Shown: positions 12,450-22,660 of the stretch, one piece after another
Numbering within the stretch: position 1 is the first letter of the stretch
Layout of the letters: each line of letters opens with the position of its first letter
Assembly: GCF_032884065.1 (NCBI RefSeq)
Contig: NC_088867.1
Coordinates: forward strand, 46,822,185-46,886,184
From: Artemia franciscana
Lineage: Eukaryota; Arthropoda; Branchiopoda; Anostraca; Artemiidae
Length of the DNA: 64,000 bases
Reading direction: 5' to 3'
Made by a program: the position numbers and the translations under genes
Notes under the pieces: model-generated
Database searches by the model: none
Seen by the model: the letters and a program-made list of their open reading frames with translations, nothing else
Told to the model about the DNA's origin: nothing

Positions 12450-12585
12450 TTGGGGTTAGGTAGGTGTTAGGGTTAGGTAGGTGTTAGGGTTAGGTAGGTT
12501 AGGGTTAGGTAGGTGTTAGAGTTAGGTAGGTGTTAGAGTTAGGTAGGTTTTGGGGTTAGGAGGTTAGGTTTTAGGGTTTCATATT
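12450..12585 (+). repeat. TTAGG-like minisatellite, SINE tail
   Basis: Tandem units of about 12-17 bases built on 'gttaggtaggtgttagg'. They contain many GGTTAGG words, close to the arthropod telomere repeat TTAGG, but are not pure telomere arrays. The tract directly follows the SINE body. A shorter version follows SINE copy 2. Confidence 0.7.
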
Positions 12586-12741
12586 TATAGTTGAGTGTGG
12601 CTGTATTAGTGGTGTCGGTGGCCAAGTGTTCTTTTATTTTATGTATTTTGTTGTCTCTATCTCCCCATCGGACAAGCTTTGCTTTTTATGGGAGGTAGTA
12701 ATCATTTTTCGTTTATTATCTGTTTAATGAACAAATCATTC

Positions 12742-12762
12742 CCTCTCTCTCTCTCTCTCTCT
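12742..12762 (+). repeat. (CT)n microsatellite
   Basis: About ten CT units in a row. Confidence 0.9.
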
Positions 12763-12881
12763 TATATAAGTTGGTCTTTTTTTCGTCATATCAAAAGTCA
12801 GTTGAAAGGAAGAAAGAGAGAATTAAAAAAACATCTTTGGTTTAAATGGTTGGGCAAACGGTGCTCAAATAAGATTTGAGA

Positions 12882-13005
12882 GTACAGTGAAGTAAGGAGT
12901 GTCCTTCAGAACTGAAGGATTCGAGTTCAACCCAATGTGTGGCAACAATTGTCAAACATGCAAAAGCATGCTTAGGTTAGGTTAAGTTAAGTTAGGCTAT
13001 ATATA
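12882..13005 (+). mobile_element. tRNA-derived SINE, copy 2
   Basis: A degraded A-box (agtacagtgaagtaagg) and 'gattcgagttcaaccc' as B-box are followed by 'gtggcaaca...aaacatgc'. The tail is 'ttaggttaggttaagttaag'. Body and tail match copy 1 in order, so the TTAGG-like tail belongs to the family and was not gained locally. Confidence 0.5.
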
Positions 13006-13012
13006 TTTCTTC

Positions 13013-13290
13013 TTTATGGTCATATTAACTTGGGATTTGATTACAATGATTTAATTATCATTTGGATATATTTACAAAGCCCAAACTTCATATTTTGCGA
13101 CAAAATTATTCACGTAGTCCATTACTGCTCTACAAAATTCCATTGGCAGAACTCACGTCATACTGAAAACAAAAATTTTTGAAAAAACTTAAAAGTTTAG
13201 GGGGATGGGGCCAATTTCCAGGTTACAACTAAAGTGCATTATTTCCTTTAAGGGTCTATAAGTAAGGTACGATATGGCTCAACTATAACA
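13013..13290 (+). repeat. Direct repeat, copy 2
   Basis: Partner of 11709-12024, about 85-90% alike by eye, with a short indel region near 13165-13200. Confidence 0.75.
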
Positions 13291-13292
13291 AT

Positions 13293-13655
13293 ACGTTGGT
13301 TTTGTCATGTTCTTTTTTTTTCCTAGCACCCTGATTTCAGCTTATTCCTAGAAAGTGGTAAGGGTCTAACCCCCGCAGTTTTTACGGAAAGTATGAACCT
13401 TATATCAGATTGATGAATATGACTTTGTATTTTGGAAAGCTTCGTAGAATTCTTGCCTGGGGCAAAATATATTGTTTCTACCCATTTCTGTTCGTGATTT
13501 CAGCTAAGTCTATGATTCAGTTTTTTGCACTTGGAATTGCGGTAGAGAAATGGTATCAGATGTGCCTCTTTAACTTTAAAAGATATCTCATTGCTAAAGA
13601 AATTAGAGTTTATCCTTTGCTTCTGTCTAAGTGATGACGTTAGAAACATAGCCTA
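13293..13655 (+). mobile_element. Internally deleted, end-truncated copy of the 1.6-kb TIR element
   Basis: It matches the left part of the element at 30424 ('gcttattcct.gaaa.tggtaagggtctaac', 'tttttacggaaagt') and then its middle ('gaaatg.tatcagatgt.cctc', 'tagcctacggc'). Both termini are missing. The histone/5S unit starts directly after it, so this copy was broken by that junction. Confidence 0.65.
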
Positions 13656-13660
13656 CGGCT

Positions 13661-13890
13661 ATGTTTCTATGGAGTTGGGCCTGACAACATATGAAGAGGA
13701 TTTGGACATGGACAAATCAAAGACTAATTTTAAAGTAAGTCTGATTTAAGTCAGCTATTTATGCGGCGCTATTGAAGGAACAAGCAGATTTGTGGGGTAG
13801 ATGCTATTGAAAGACAAAAGTATTTGAACTGTCCAATGGAGTTGAGCCCAAAAATATATGAAGACAATTTGGACATAAATAAACTGTTCA
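13661..13890 (+). repeat. About 165-bp spacer subrepeats, left set (about 1.4 copies)
   Basis: Units carry 'gcggcgctattgaaggaaca', 'gctattgaaagacaaaa' and 'aatggagttg.gcc'. They lie about 0.6 kb downstream of the 5S gene in its direction of transcription. The equivalent place in the right unit has about three copies. Confidence 0.7.
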
Positions 13891-14449
13891 AAAAGTTTTT
13901 ATCTTAAATTGCTGGTAAAGTGCCCCCAATGGAATATATTGAGGACACGCCATCTTTTTGGAAATCAGAAATGAGTATGAGTCCACTGTTGTTTTGGCTT
14001 AGCTGATGAGCCAATAAATAAAGACAAAAATTGTGACTTGTAACAAAAGTGAAAAGTGACATTATAAAACCCCAGTATATTTGACCGATCAAGGCGATGC
14101 CCCATGGACTGAAGAATCAATTCCGGCATAGGAGAATTAATCATTTAAAACTGTATGTTTCTTGGTGGCTTTCAACTTGTTTTAATTGCCGGAATGGTCA
14201 ACTAAAATATCTTGGGGGCTTATAATGTCACTTTCGTTACAATTTTTGACTTTATTTATTGGCTTAGATAAATGTGAGTCAAGTGTTGGCATTTATTTAT
14301 TACCGATAGATGGAAATCAAGACATCCAACTTAGTCTCTTCTGTTGTTCTTTTTTCTTATAAAAGATGTAATCAGCTTGGCGCTATTAGAATAAGGAAAC
14401 GAGTTTGCTAAAGAATATTATTTTACTTTGAAAAAAAATCATTATAATT
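13891..14449. other. 5S 3' spacer of unit 1
   Basis: Matches 22200-22650 of the second unit with indels (for example 'caactaaaatatcttggggg'). No gene. Confidence 0.6.
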
Positions 14450-14461
14450 AAAAAAAAAAAA
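14450..14461 (-). terminator. Pol III T-run terminator of 5S copy 1
   Basis: A run of 12 A on the plus strand (T on the 5S strand) starts right after the 5S 3' end. Confidence 0.85.
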
Positions 14462-14462
14462 G

Positions 14463-14582
14463 ATGCCAACAGCACCCGGTGTTCCCAGGCGGTCACCCAT
14501 CCAAGTACTGACCGGACCCGACGTTATGTGACTTTCAGGATCTGACGAGACTGGGTACTTTCAACGTGGTATGGCCGTTGAC
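14463..14582 (-). rRNA. 5S ribosomal RNA, copy 1
   Basis: The 120-nt sequence reads on the minus strand GTCAACGGCCATACCACGTT and ends GGGTGCTGTTGGCAT. It includes the box A/intermediate element/box C internal promoter region with TGGATGGGTGACCGCC. It differs from copy 2 at about seven positions. Its second base is T where copy 2 has C, which breaks one terminal helix pair. RNA polymerase III gene, component of the large ribosomal subunit. The conserved 5' flank holds a small hairpin (ttttgttacaaaat). It may be a variant or a weakly functional copy. Confidence 0.95.
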
Positions 14583-14712
14583 TGAGAAATTTTGTAACAA
14601 AATACCTGTTGGTCCACAAACTGAAAAGAAATAAAATGCCTAGTTTTAGAGTCATGAACCAAGGTTTTTAGTAGACAAATATTTAAAAAGAATCAAAATA
14701 TGTTTATTAATT

Positions 14713-15345
14713 GTTTTGGTAAAATTCTAGTGAATTGACTTCTTGCTATCTCGAAAGGGTTTAGGTTAGAAAAATGAAACTTTCAGGGATGGGTCTACAG
14801 GCTAAAGTATGTCCCGGGAAGGTATTCTAAAGTACCCACCTCCTCTACTTCTCCCTCTAGAGGGCCCTGAAATTCGCCTACATGACAGGTCTATACCTAT
14901 CGAAATTTTGACAAAACAACATTTTACCTTAATTTTCAGTTACTAGTTACTTTTTCTCTGCCTTTAGTTGTGAAAATGCAATTCCTGTTATTTGAGTAGA
15001 ATTCTGAGCCATGTCAAGGTTTTTTTTCAAAATTTAGGAAATGTAGTTGCATATTTTTAAGACCTTATAAAATGGAATTGAGTAAAGGTATGAAGCTGAA
15101 AACAATTTTGTCGTACTTCAATTAAGCAGAAGATCTATTTTGCAAGGTTTCGCTTTTATAACACACATATTTTGAAAGGTCATCAAAGGTCAGGGCCCTC
15201 TAGAGGGAGAAGGAGTGGAGGTAGTTGCTTCAAAATACTTTCCCAGGACATACTTTAGTCTTTAGATTCATCCCTGAAAGTTTCATTTTCCTAACCTAAG
15301 CCCTTTCTGAGATAGCAAGAAGTCAATTAACTAGAATTTTACCTT
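14713..15345. mobile_element. Inverted-repeat insertion in the 5S-H2A spacer
   Basis: Arms of about 155 bases (14713-14871 and 15187-15345) are reverse complements at roughly 85%. The left includes 'gacttcttgctatctcgaaa' and 'ccctctagagggccctga'; the right includes the complements. About 315 bases lie between them with no frame. The second unit has only the left arm (22922-23100). It is probably a MITE-like element, or one arm duplicated in inverse. No target-site duplication was identified. Confidence 0.65.
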
Positions 15346-15709
15346 TGTTTTTTTTTTATAAACAAACCTTCATTCCTTCTGAAAAAAATGACAAGGCCCC
15401 CAAAATGTTTCTACCTTTGAGATGACTACCCTATGACTTCCTAGGCTAGTTTAAATCAGTCAAATTAGAGGGTCTTTGAAACTTTATTAATTGTAACAAA
15501 ATGGTTTAGCCTCAAATATATATTTAGATTTTGTTGGGATAAAATTTTACGATTTTTAAGGAAAATATCTCCCCAGCCTCCGGTAAATTCTTGCCCTTTG
15601 TTACTAGATAAATGTGAAAGTTTTCCTTTTCACATTCAGCATCCTTAATTGCATAGCTTTTTCCTCTCCGGGAGTGGTTATATGCTATAGAGTGATTCAA
15701 TTAATTTGT
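15346..15709. other. Spacer between inverted repeat and H2A 3' end
   Basis: No gene. 15431-15480 recurs at 23148-23195 in the second unit. Confidence 0.5.
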
Positions 15710-15725
15710 AGCCCTTAAAAGGGCT
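15710..15725 (-). terminator. H2A 3' histone stem-loop
   Basis: Reads AGCCCTTTTAAGGGCT on the minus strand: six base pairs with a TTTA loop, preceded by AAC and followed by ACAAA. It lies 44 nt after the H2A stop. It is the SLBP-binding/U7-type processing signal of replication-dependent histone mRNAs. The outer pair is A-U, not the common G-C. Confidence 0.92.
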
Positions 15726-15768
15726 GTTGGTTAATTTAGGGTAGGTCTTGGAGCTAAAATTGGATTCA

Positions 15769-16149
15769 TTAGGCCTTTGCTGGTTTTTCAGTCTTTTTTG
15801 GTAGAAGGACTGCTTGAATATTGGGCAAAACACCTCCTTGGGCAATGGTAACCCCCGACAGTAGCTTGTTGAGTTCTTCATCGTTTCTAATGGCTAGCTG
15901 AAGGTGACGAGGAATGATACGAGTTTTTTTGTTATCTCGTGCAGCATTACCAGCAAGCTCAAGGACCTCAGCAGCCAAATACTCCATCACCGCTGCATAG
16001 TAAACGGGTGCCCCTGCACCGACTCGCTCTGCATAGTTGCCCTTTCTCAGAAGACGGTGGATCCTTCCCACTGGGAATTGGAGACCTGCCCTGTTTGAAC
16101 GAGACTTTGCCTTTCCCTTCACTTTTCCACCTTTTCCTCTTCCTGACAT
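15769..16149 (-). CDS. H2A: Histone H2A
   Basis: 126 residues from the ATG at 16149 ([18 protein letters not shown]...), collinear with Drosophila H2A to the end, with the tail KKTEKPAKA. The longer in-frame extension upstream is 5' flank. The acidic-patch stretch and docking domain ([22 protein letters not shown]) are intact. One substitution stands out: residue 50 (mature numbering) is Tyr in [11 protein letters not shown], where Drosophila H2A has Leu. Codon TAT read clearly. No SQ-x-phospho motif, so it is canonical H2A and not H2A.X. Transcribed divergently from H2B, S-phase type judging by the 3' stem-loop and absence of an AATAAA at the stop. Confidence 0.95.
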   Translation of the reverse strand: MSGRGKGGKVKGKAKSRSNRAGLQFPVGRIHRLLRKGNYAERVGAGAPVYYAAVMEYLAAEVLELAGNAARDNKKTRIIPRHLQLAIRNDEELNKLLSGVTIAQGGVLPNIQAVLLPKKTEKPAKA

Positions 16150-16360
16150 GGTTTCTAGGTTACAAAATTCACTTGGACTCTTCTTGATCACGAACAAATT
16201 GAAAATGATGGCTATTCTTGAAAGCGCAAGCAATTTATGCTCCGGCCAGCGAACTGCTCTGACAAAAGAACTGTGCGCGAACTGTAGTTGGTATATACGG
16301 GTCAAATTTTGTAAACGCTATTCATTTGACAATTGAATTTCGTTAAGGCATCTTTTAACC
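16150..16360. promoter_or_regulatory. Shared divergent promoter of H2A and H2B
   Basis: 211 bases separate the two ATGs. For H2B a TATA-like 'gtatatac' starts at 16291, about 65 bases before its ATG. For H2A the minus strand has 'gcataaattg' at 16240-16231, about 85 bases before its ATG. GC-richer sequence (ctccggccagcgaactg) lies between them. Factor sites beyond these were not identified. Confidence 0.65.
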
Positions 16361-16732
16361 ATGGCTCCAAAAACTTCAGGAAAAGCAGCAAAGAAAGCTG
16401 GTAAGGCGCAGAAAAATATCAGTAAAACTGATAAGAAAAGGAAACGAAAGAGGAAGGAAAGTTACGCCATTTACATTTACAAAGTTCTTAAGCAAGTGCA
16501 TCCCGACACTGGTGTTTCTAGCAGGGCAATGAGCATCATGAATAGCTTTGTCAACGATATCTTTGAAAGGATTGCTGCGGAAGCCTCTCGTCTTGCTCAC
16601 TACAACAAGAGGTCCACCATCACTAGCAGAGAGGTTCAAACTGCTGTGAGGCTGCTCCTACCGGGAGAACTTGCCAAGCATGCTGTTAGTGAAGGCACTA
16701 AAGCTGTGACAAAATACACAAGCTCCAAATAA
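16361..16732 (+). CDS. H2B: Histone H2B
   Basis: 123 residues, [19 protein letters not shown]... to ...AVTKYTSSK. The histone fold (from [19 protein letters not shown]) and the C-terminal helix with the ubiquitylated lysine in AVTKYTSSK are intact. Differences from Drosophila H2B are all conservative (P1A, T to S in NISK, K to R and I to V changes). Unlike H3 and H4 in the same unit it shows no change at an invariant site. It forms the H2A-H2B dimer with its divergent neighbour. Confidence 0.96.
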   Translation: MAPKTSGKAAKKAGKAQKNISKTDKKRKRKRKESYAIYIYKVLKQVHPDTGVSSRAMSIMNSFVNDIFERIAAEASRLAHYNKRSTITSREVQTAVRLLLPGELAKHAVSEGTKAVTKYTSSK

Positions 16733-16783
16733 GAGGGGATTTTCTCTGTCTATTAGCGCCCAATTAGCCGGGCCCTCCCAAAC

Positions 16784-16799
16784 AGCCCTTTTAAGGGCT
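16784..16799 (+). terminator. H2B 3' histone stem-loop
   Basis: AGCCCTTTTAAGGGCT, identical to that of H2A, flanked by AAC and ACCACC, 52 nt after the stop. Confidence 0.92.
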
Positions 16800-17233
16800 A
16801 CCACCTTATTTTAAATGCTCTGCTCTCTAATTGCTTTTATTGTTCCTGGCTTTGATTTGCGAAATCTCGGGTCAACAAGAACCCATACTAAACCCTAATA
16901 CGAAAAAAAAACAAGTCCCCTGTTTCAAAGACAACGCTTAATTTACTTGTTGTATAGAAAGTAATATCTATCGACGAATAGTTAAAGAGTGTAGAAAACG
17001 GGGCCTCGGTCTTTTTCATGACGTTCCATCAAAAACATTTTTATAGGCAGGCTTGTAGGCCCCAATGGGAGCTATTCGTTTTTGTTTTTTTTGGCTATTT
17101 TTGGATTTATTAGGCTGGCCTAAATTGGCATTTTGCGTGTTTCCTTTTCATTAGATGTTTTGGATCAACGGCCCTTGAATCAGAACACTAGGCTGTTTAA
17201 CGTTATTTCGCGTGTTTGTTTAAACCGTCTAGT
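16800..17233. other. Spacer between convergent H2B and H3 3' ends
   Basis: No gene or repeat recognised. H2B and H3 converge on it. Confidence 0.6.
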
Positions 17234-17249
17234 GGCCCTTAAAAGGGCC
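17234..17249 (-). terminator. H3 3' histone stem-loop
   Basis: GGCCCTTTTAAGGGCC on the minus strand with the canonical G-C outer pairs, preceded by AAC, 37 nt after the H3 stop. Confidence 0.93.
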
Positions 17250-17285
17250 GTTGGTTAAGACGCAATTGCGTAGAAATTAGGGTAC

Positions 17286-18206
<921 letters not shown>

Positions 18207-18245
18207 TGGTTTCTAAATGCATTTTGAACTGTCCCCCTACCCAAC

Positions 18246-18261
18246 GGCCTTTTCAAAGGCC
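18246..18261 (+). terminator. H4 3' histone stem-loop
   Basis: GGCCTTTTCAAAGGCC: six pairs, TTCA loop, preceded by CAAC, followed by a purine-rich 'caagaaatc' resembling a histone downstream element. 40 nt after the stop. Confidence 0.94.
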
Positions 18262-20350
18262 AAGAAATCTTTAAACACTTTCTAGGCCAGGTTCTATGAG
18301 CCTTTTCCATATTGTGCATTTTAAAATGTCGGTAAATACCATTTTTTTTTTCTCAGGTGTAATATCTGATTCAAATTATGAAAGCAAATTACCATTGCTA
18401 TTTTACTGTATTTAGCTGTTCCTAGCATATTTGAATAAAGTTGTGTATTCTCATCATGGAATGATTCAAAGAAATAGTTGTTGCTATTCAGCTGCACAAT
18501 CCTATTCTGTCATGTTTGAATAAAGATAGTAGGAACGGAGGAAAATGTGTTCCTACTCTTACTAAATTGTCGTTGGATCTTACAATTTGGACAAAAGCAT
18601 TGCATTAATTATTTGCAGTTAATAAACAAGTATGAAAAGACGGCAACATTTTAGATAGCAAATGAATTTCCTTGTAAACTGACTCTGAGAATGAAGCCCA
18701 AAATCATGAGTTTCAAACTATAACAAAAGGCATCTGACTAACTTTAATTTAATTTAAGCAAATGGACTTTTAGCTGGTATTCACCGTTGAAATATATTGC
18801 ATTTCAATTTTAAGCATTGAACATATTAGTTTGTTCCAACACTGCTTTTGGTCTTTTGAAATACGAGACGCCATAAACCTATAAAAATGATTTTTATCTA
18901 AGGTTATATAGTAGTTATTTTCGATTATATTTTATTTGTGATCATATAGCAACAATTCGTTTTGCGTTTTTAATTTTTGCAAAAACTTTTTGTCATTTGT
19001 GTTTTAACTTCTTTTTTTTATGATTTCTATTGTTTGTTTTTGAGCAAAACTTGAAAATACACTGTAGAAAGAGACATTTCTCCGGTTTAAAATAATTCTT
19101 TTTTGAGTGGAATGCATATTAAACTTTCAGTTAGCCTATGATCGAGACGAATAAAAGCGCTTTGCTTCAACTTTGCCTCCACCCGCATGTCAAAGACATT
19201 ACAATGATAATTTTTTTTTTTTAATTTAATGCTAAAATAGAATAAAATTTATTTTTATTTGAATACAAATTTGACACAAAAGCCTCAAAATTTCAATACC
19301 TTTGGCTTTTTGAAATACACGACTATAAGTAATAAAAGCCTTTGTTTCGAGAAAATAAATGAAAAAATACATCCGAATTCCTTTGACTCTTCTTTTGTTG
19401 AAAACGGTCGTTCTAAAGGAATTCTGATTAAAAAGCATAAGAAAAAGAAATTCAGAGACGATTGTTTTTAGAAGCCTCCTTGTCCACTTCATATCCTCCA
19501 TCTACTACCATCAGTAGATATTTAGACATCAAAATCTAAAAGGCAGACATTTTTTACTTACTTATTCATACAAAATCTAATGATTGTAAATGCGTCAATT
19601 TTTTTTCACAATTAGGCTAAAGTGTGATTTCTATTGTTCGATATTAAGCAAACTCGAGAGTATACTGTAGAAAGGGACATTTCTCAGGTTACAAATCGTA
19701 TCGTTTTAAGTGTTATGTACTATTGAACTTTTATATAGGCTGTGATAAAAATCAATAAAAACGGTTCACTTCCACTTCCAACCCTCCGCATCTCGGAAAC
19801 CTTACAATGTTATTCTTGTCTTTGCAACTATAATATTAGAATAAAATGAAATTTATTTTCATTAAAATACGAGTTTGACACTTTAAGCCTCAAATTTAGG
19901 TGTCGTTTCTTATTGCTTTATCTTCTGTGTTTTTAGTTGGAGTTTCGGAATTAATTTGAATACGATTTTGCAAACACATATACATCTATATTACATTTCC
20001 TGAAAGTTCTTGTACTGGATTTTACTAATAAAAAATAAAAAGTGGACATTGAGGATATGAATTCCTAGCAAAAAGGTGTTTATTGAGATTGAACACTAGT
20101 TTTGACGGATTTCCACTATTCTCTGCCCGTTTGCTGGCAAATTAGCACGGATATAGCGGTGAAAAAAATGTCTACTTGTAGAAAAATGACCTGTCTATTC
20201 TTTAGTATAGAATTCATCCCTCAAAAGCTTACCTCCTAGTCAAAAATTTAAATAAAGCCATTCCAAACAAACCCAAGCACGGCCGAAATTCCTTAGCTCG
20301 CGCAGAGAATAATGTTAACCCGGGTACGGCGGTTTCCAAAGTACAAAGGT
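18262..20350. other. H4-H1 spacer with an internal direct repeat
   Basis: No gene. Two diverged copies of about 275 bases lie at 19015-19290 and 19627-19900, about 612 bases apart. They share 'atacactgtagaaagagacatttctc' (second copy 'gtatactgtagaaagggaca'), 'attaaac/tattgaac', 'aataaaa' and 'aaatttgaca...aagcctcaa'. Much of the rest is T-rich. Confidence 0.55.
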
Positions 20351-20430
20351 AAAACTTTAAAAATAAGCAGGTATTCGATATTTAGTCGCGGTCGCGCTAG
20401 TGATAACAGGTAAATTGAGAAAAATTGGAA
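20351..20430 (+). promoter_or_regulatory. Candidate H1 promoter and 5' UTR
   Basis: A TATA-like 'tttaaaaata' lies at 20356-20365, about 70 bases before the ATG. GC-rich sequence 'gcacggccga', 'cccgggtacggcgg' precedes it at about 20277-20335. Placement by analogy with the other genes only. Confidence 0.5.
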
Positions 20431-21102
20431 ATGTCTGAAGTTAAAGCTGAAGCGGCACCAACAACTGTAGAATCCCAGAGTATGGCTTCACCAGCCAAGA
20501 AGGAAAAGAAAGCAAAGGCTCCGAAACCAGCTAAGGTTGCAAAGCCTACAGGGGATAAAAAGGCACCAGCAAAACACCCAAAATACACGGAAATGATCAC
20601 CAAATCCATTGCTGACCTGAAAGAACGTTGGGGATCTAGCCGTCAGGCCATTCTCAAATACATAATGGCCAATTTCCAGGTTGGCAATGATGCCAAAATT
20701 GTGAATATGCATCTTAAACAGGCTTTGAAGCGTTACCTTGCAAATGGAATTGTTATAAATCCCAAAGGTACTGGCGTAACTGGTTCTTTCAAGCTTGCAA
20801 AGCCTATCAAGGCCGAAAGCCCCAAGGCTGGAAAGCCTGCAAAGCCCACAGCTAAGAAAACCTCAGTCAAGAAAACAGCCAAACCTACTGCAGTTAAAAA
20901 GTCAACTTCAGCCAAAAAGGCTACCAAGCCAATGGCTGGTATCAAGAAACCTGTAAAGGCTTTCAAGAAACCCACTGTTGCCAAAAAAGCAGTAGCAGCA
21001 AAGAAGACGACACCTAAGAAGGGGTCATCAATCAAGAAAGCTCCCGCCGCCAAGAAAGTGGCATCTAAAAAGTCAGTAGCTAAGAAACCAGCTAAAAAGT
21101 AA
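20431..21102 (+). CDS. H1: Histone H1
   Basis: 223 residues from the ATG at 20431 (MSEVKAEAAP...). An in-frame TTG two codons earlier is not used. Three-part H1 layout: a Lys/Ala/Pro-rich N-tail (about 1-48), a winged-helix globular domain (about 49-122; KYTEMITKSIADLKERWGSS to KGTGVTGSFKLAKP, with the SSRQAI and GTG..GSFKL hallmarks), and a Lys/Ala/Pro C-tail with repeated 'AKK(P/T)' and 'KKPxK' blocks. It binds linker DNA at the nucleosome dyad. It follows H4 in the same direction with its own promoter. It ends in a replication-type stem-loop, so it is the array H1 and not H1.0-like. Confidence 0.95.
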   Translation: MSEVKAEAAPTTVESQSMASPAKKEKKAKAPKPAKVAKPTGDKKAPAKHPKYTEMITKSIADLKERWGSSRQAILKYIMANFQVGNDAKIVNMHLKQALKRYLANGIVINPKGTGVTGSFKLAKPIKAESPKAGKPAKPTAKKTSVKKTAKPTAVKKSTSAKKATKPMAGIKKPVKAFKKPTVAKKAVAAKKTTPKKGSSIKKAPAAKKVASKKSVAKKPAKK

Positions 21103-21131
21103 ATGTGTGCAATCATCCTACAGTATCAAAC

Positions 21132-21147
21132 AGCCCTTTTCAGGGCT
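21132..21147 (+). terminator. H1 3' histone stem-loop
   Basis: AGCCCTTTTCAGGGCT: six pairs, TTCA loop, flanked by AAAC and ATCAAAG, 30 nt after the stop. Confidence 0.92.
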
Positions 21148-21210
21148 ATCAAAGCGAATGCTCGAAACTCTGTTCAGAAATTTATAATGCCTATAAATTT
21201 CACATTTTGA

Positions 21211-21430
21211 CTGTCTACTTTTGCCTATACATCGCCAATATACATAGACAATATACATATACATAGACAATAGAGCGGCACCTTCAAATCGTTAGAGCAG
21301 AGGATCCATTCCCGACTAGGCTGATACAATGATGACTAATATAATTACGTAAGGAAAACTAATAACGGAATAAAAATAATTATACAACTGAAAAGGATAT
21401 AATTAAATCCTGTTTTTGCTTAAGACAATA
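21211..21430 (+). repeat. H1 downstream segment, copy 1 (repeated at 23308)
   Basis: Shares 'ctacttttgcctatacatcg', 'ggctgatacaatgatgacta' and 'tttttgcttaagacaataga' with 23308-23520. An extra set of 'atacatagacaa' repeats at 21238-21275 is absent from the second copy. The partner has a weak tRNA-like start (tagccgaatgattagagg) disrupted here. Confidence 0.85.
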
Positions 21431-21715
21431 GAACTTTTTTATTTAGTTTTTTTAGTTTTTCTTTTTTTGAACAGATTCATGAAGGAAGAGTAAATCATTC
21501 CAACTTGGCACATAAATAATAGTACTATTTTACAGGAAAATACCACAATTATAAATATTGTTGCCTAATTTCTTTTTTCAAATTCCGACACTAAAGAAAA
21601 GGTTTGATTTCAAAAAGTTCAGACTGTTTTTGTTTGTATTGTTTTCTCTTTTAAAAATACAACACATCAATCGGCGCAATCTTTGCAAAAGCAAAAAAGG
21701 AGAAACACAGATTAG

Positions 21716-22240
21716 TCTTTGATTAAAGTCAGTCGTTTGCGCTGCGCTCTTGAAGGAGCAAGTACATTGTGTGTCATTGTATGCTACTGAAAGACAAAAA
21801 TAGTTGAACTCTACAATGGAATCTAGGCTGAAAACATTTGAAGGAACTTTGGACATAAACCAATCAAAGACTAACTTTAAAGTTAGTCTTTAAGACAGTT
21901 GATTAGGCGGCGCTATTGAAGGAACAAGTAGACTTTTGCTGTAGAAGCTATTGAAAGACCAAGGCAACTTGAACTGTACAATGGAGTTGGGCCCGACAAC
22001 ATATGAAGAGGATTTGGACATGGACAAATCAAAGACTAACTTTAAAGTAGGTCTTTGATTTAAGTCAGCTGTTTACGCGGCGCTATTGAAGGAACAAGCA
22101 GATTTTAGCTGTAGATGCTACTGCAAGACAAAAGTAGTTGAACTGTACAATGGAGTTGAGCCCGAAAATATATGAAGACGATTTGGACATGAATACACTG
22201 TTCAATCAGCTTTTATCATAAATTATTGGTTAATAGCCAA
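21716..22240 (+). repeat. About 165-bp spacer subrepeats, right set (three copies)
   Basis: Three diverged tandem units, each with 'gcg(c/g)ctattgaaggaacaag'-type and 'gaactgtacaatggagttg'-type blocks, ending in 'caatcaaagactaactttaa' in the first two. Such subrepeats downstream of 5S may act in array homogenisation; function unknown. Confidence 0.8.
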
Positions 22241-22651
22241 CCCCCAATGGAATATACTGAATTACACGCCAACTTAATTAAGTGGTTAATTAACCATTTA
22301 AAACTGTATTTCTTGGTGGCCTTCAACTTGATTTAAATTGCCAGAATGGTCAACTAAAATATCTTGGGGGCTTATAAAATCACTTTGGTTCCAATTTTTG
22401 AATCTTTTTATTGGCTTAAATAAATATGAGTCAACTGTTGTGGCTGTTCCATTTTCGCCTTCATTTAGTGGCTTATCAGCTAAGCCAAAATAGTTGATTT
22501 GCATTTATTTATTACCGATAGGAAATGTCCAATTTAGTCTCTCTTTTTTCTCTTATATAAAATATGATCACCTTGGTGCTATTAGAATAAGGAAACAAGT
22601 TTGTTAAAGATTATTATTTTACTTTGAAAAAAAAAAAATCATAGTAATAAT
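22241..22651. other. 5S 3' spacer of unit 2
   Basis: Matches 13900-14449. It has an extra 'catttagtggcttatcagc' stretch. No gene. Confidence 0.6.
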
Positions 22652-22660
22652 AAAAAAAAA
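22652..22660 (-). terminator. Pol III T-run terminator of 5S copy 2
   Basis: Nine A on the plus strand adjoin the 5S 3' end. Confidence 0.8.

Noticed and set aside
12450-12585. True interstitial telomere array
   Set aside because: Units are 12-17 bases and irregular, and the tract is attached to a SINE in both copies.
20397-21116. Minus-strand hydrophobic frames opposite H1
   Set aside because: Shadows of the Lys/Ala-rich H1 coding sequence.
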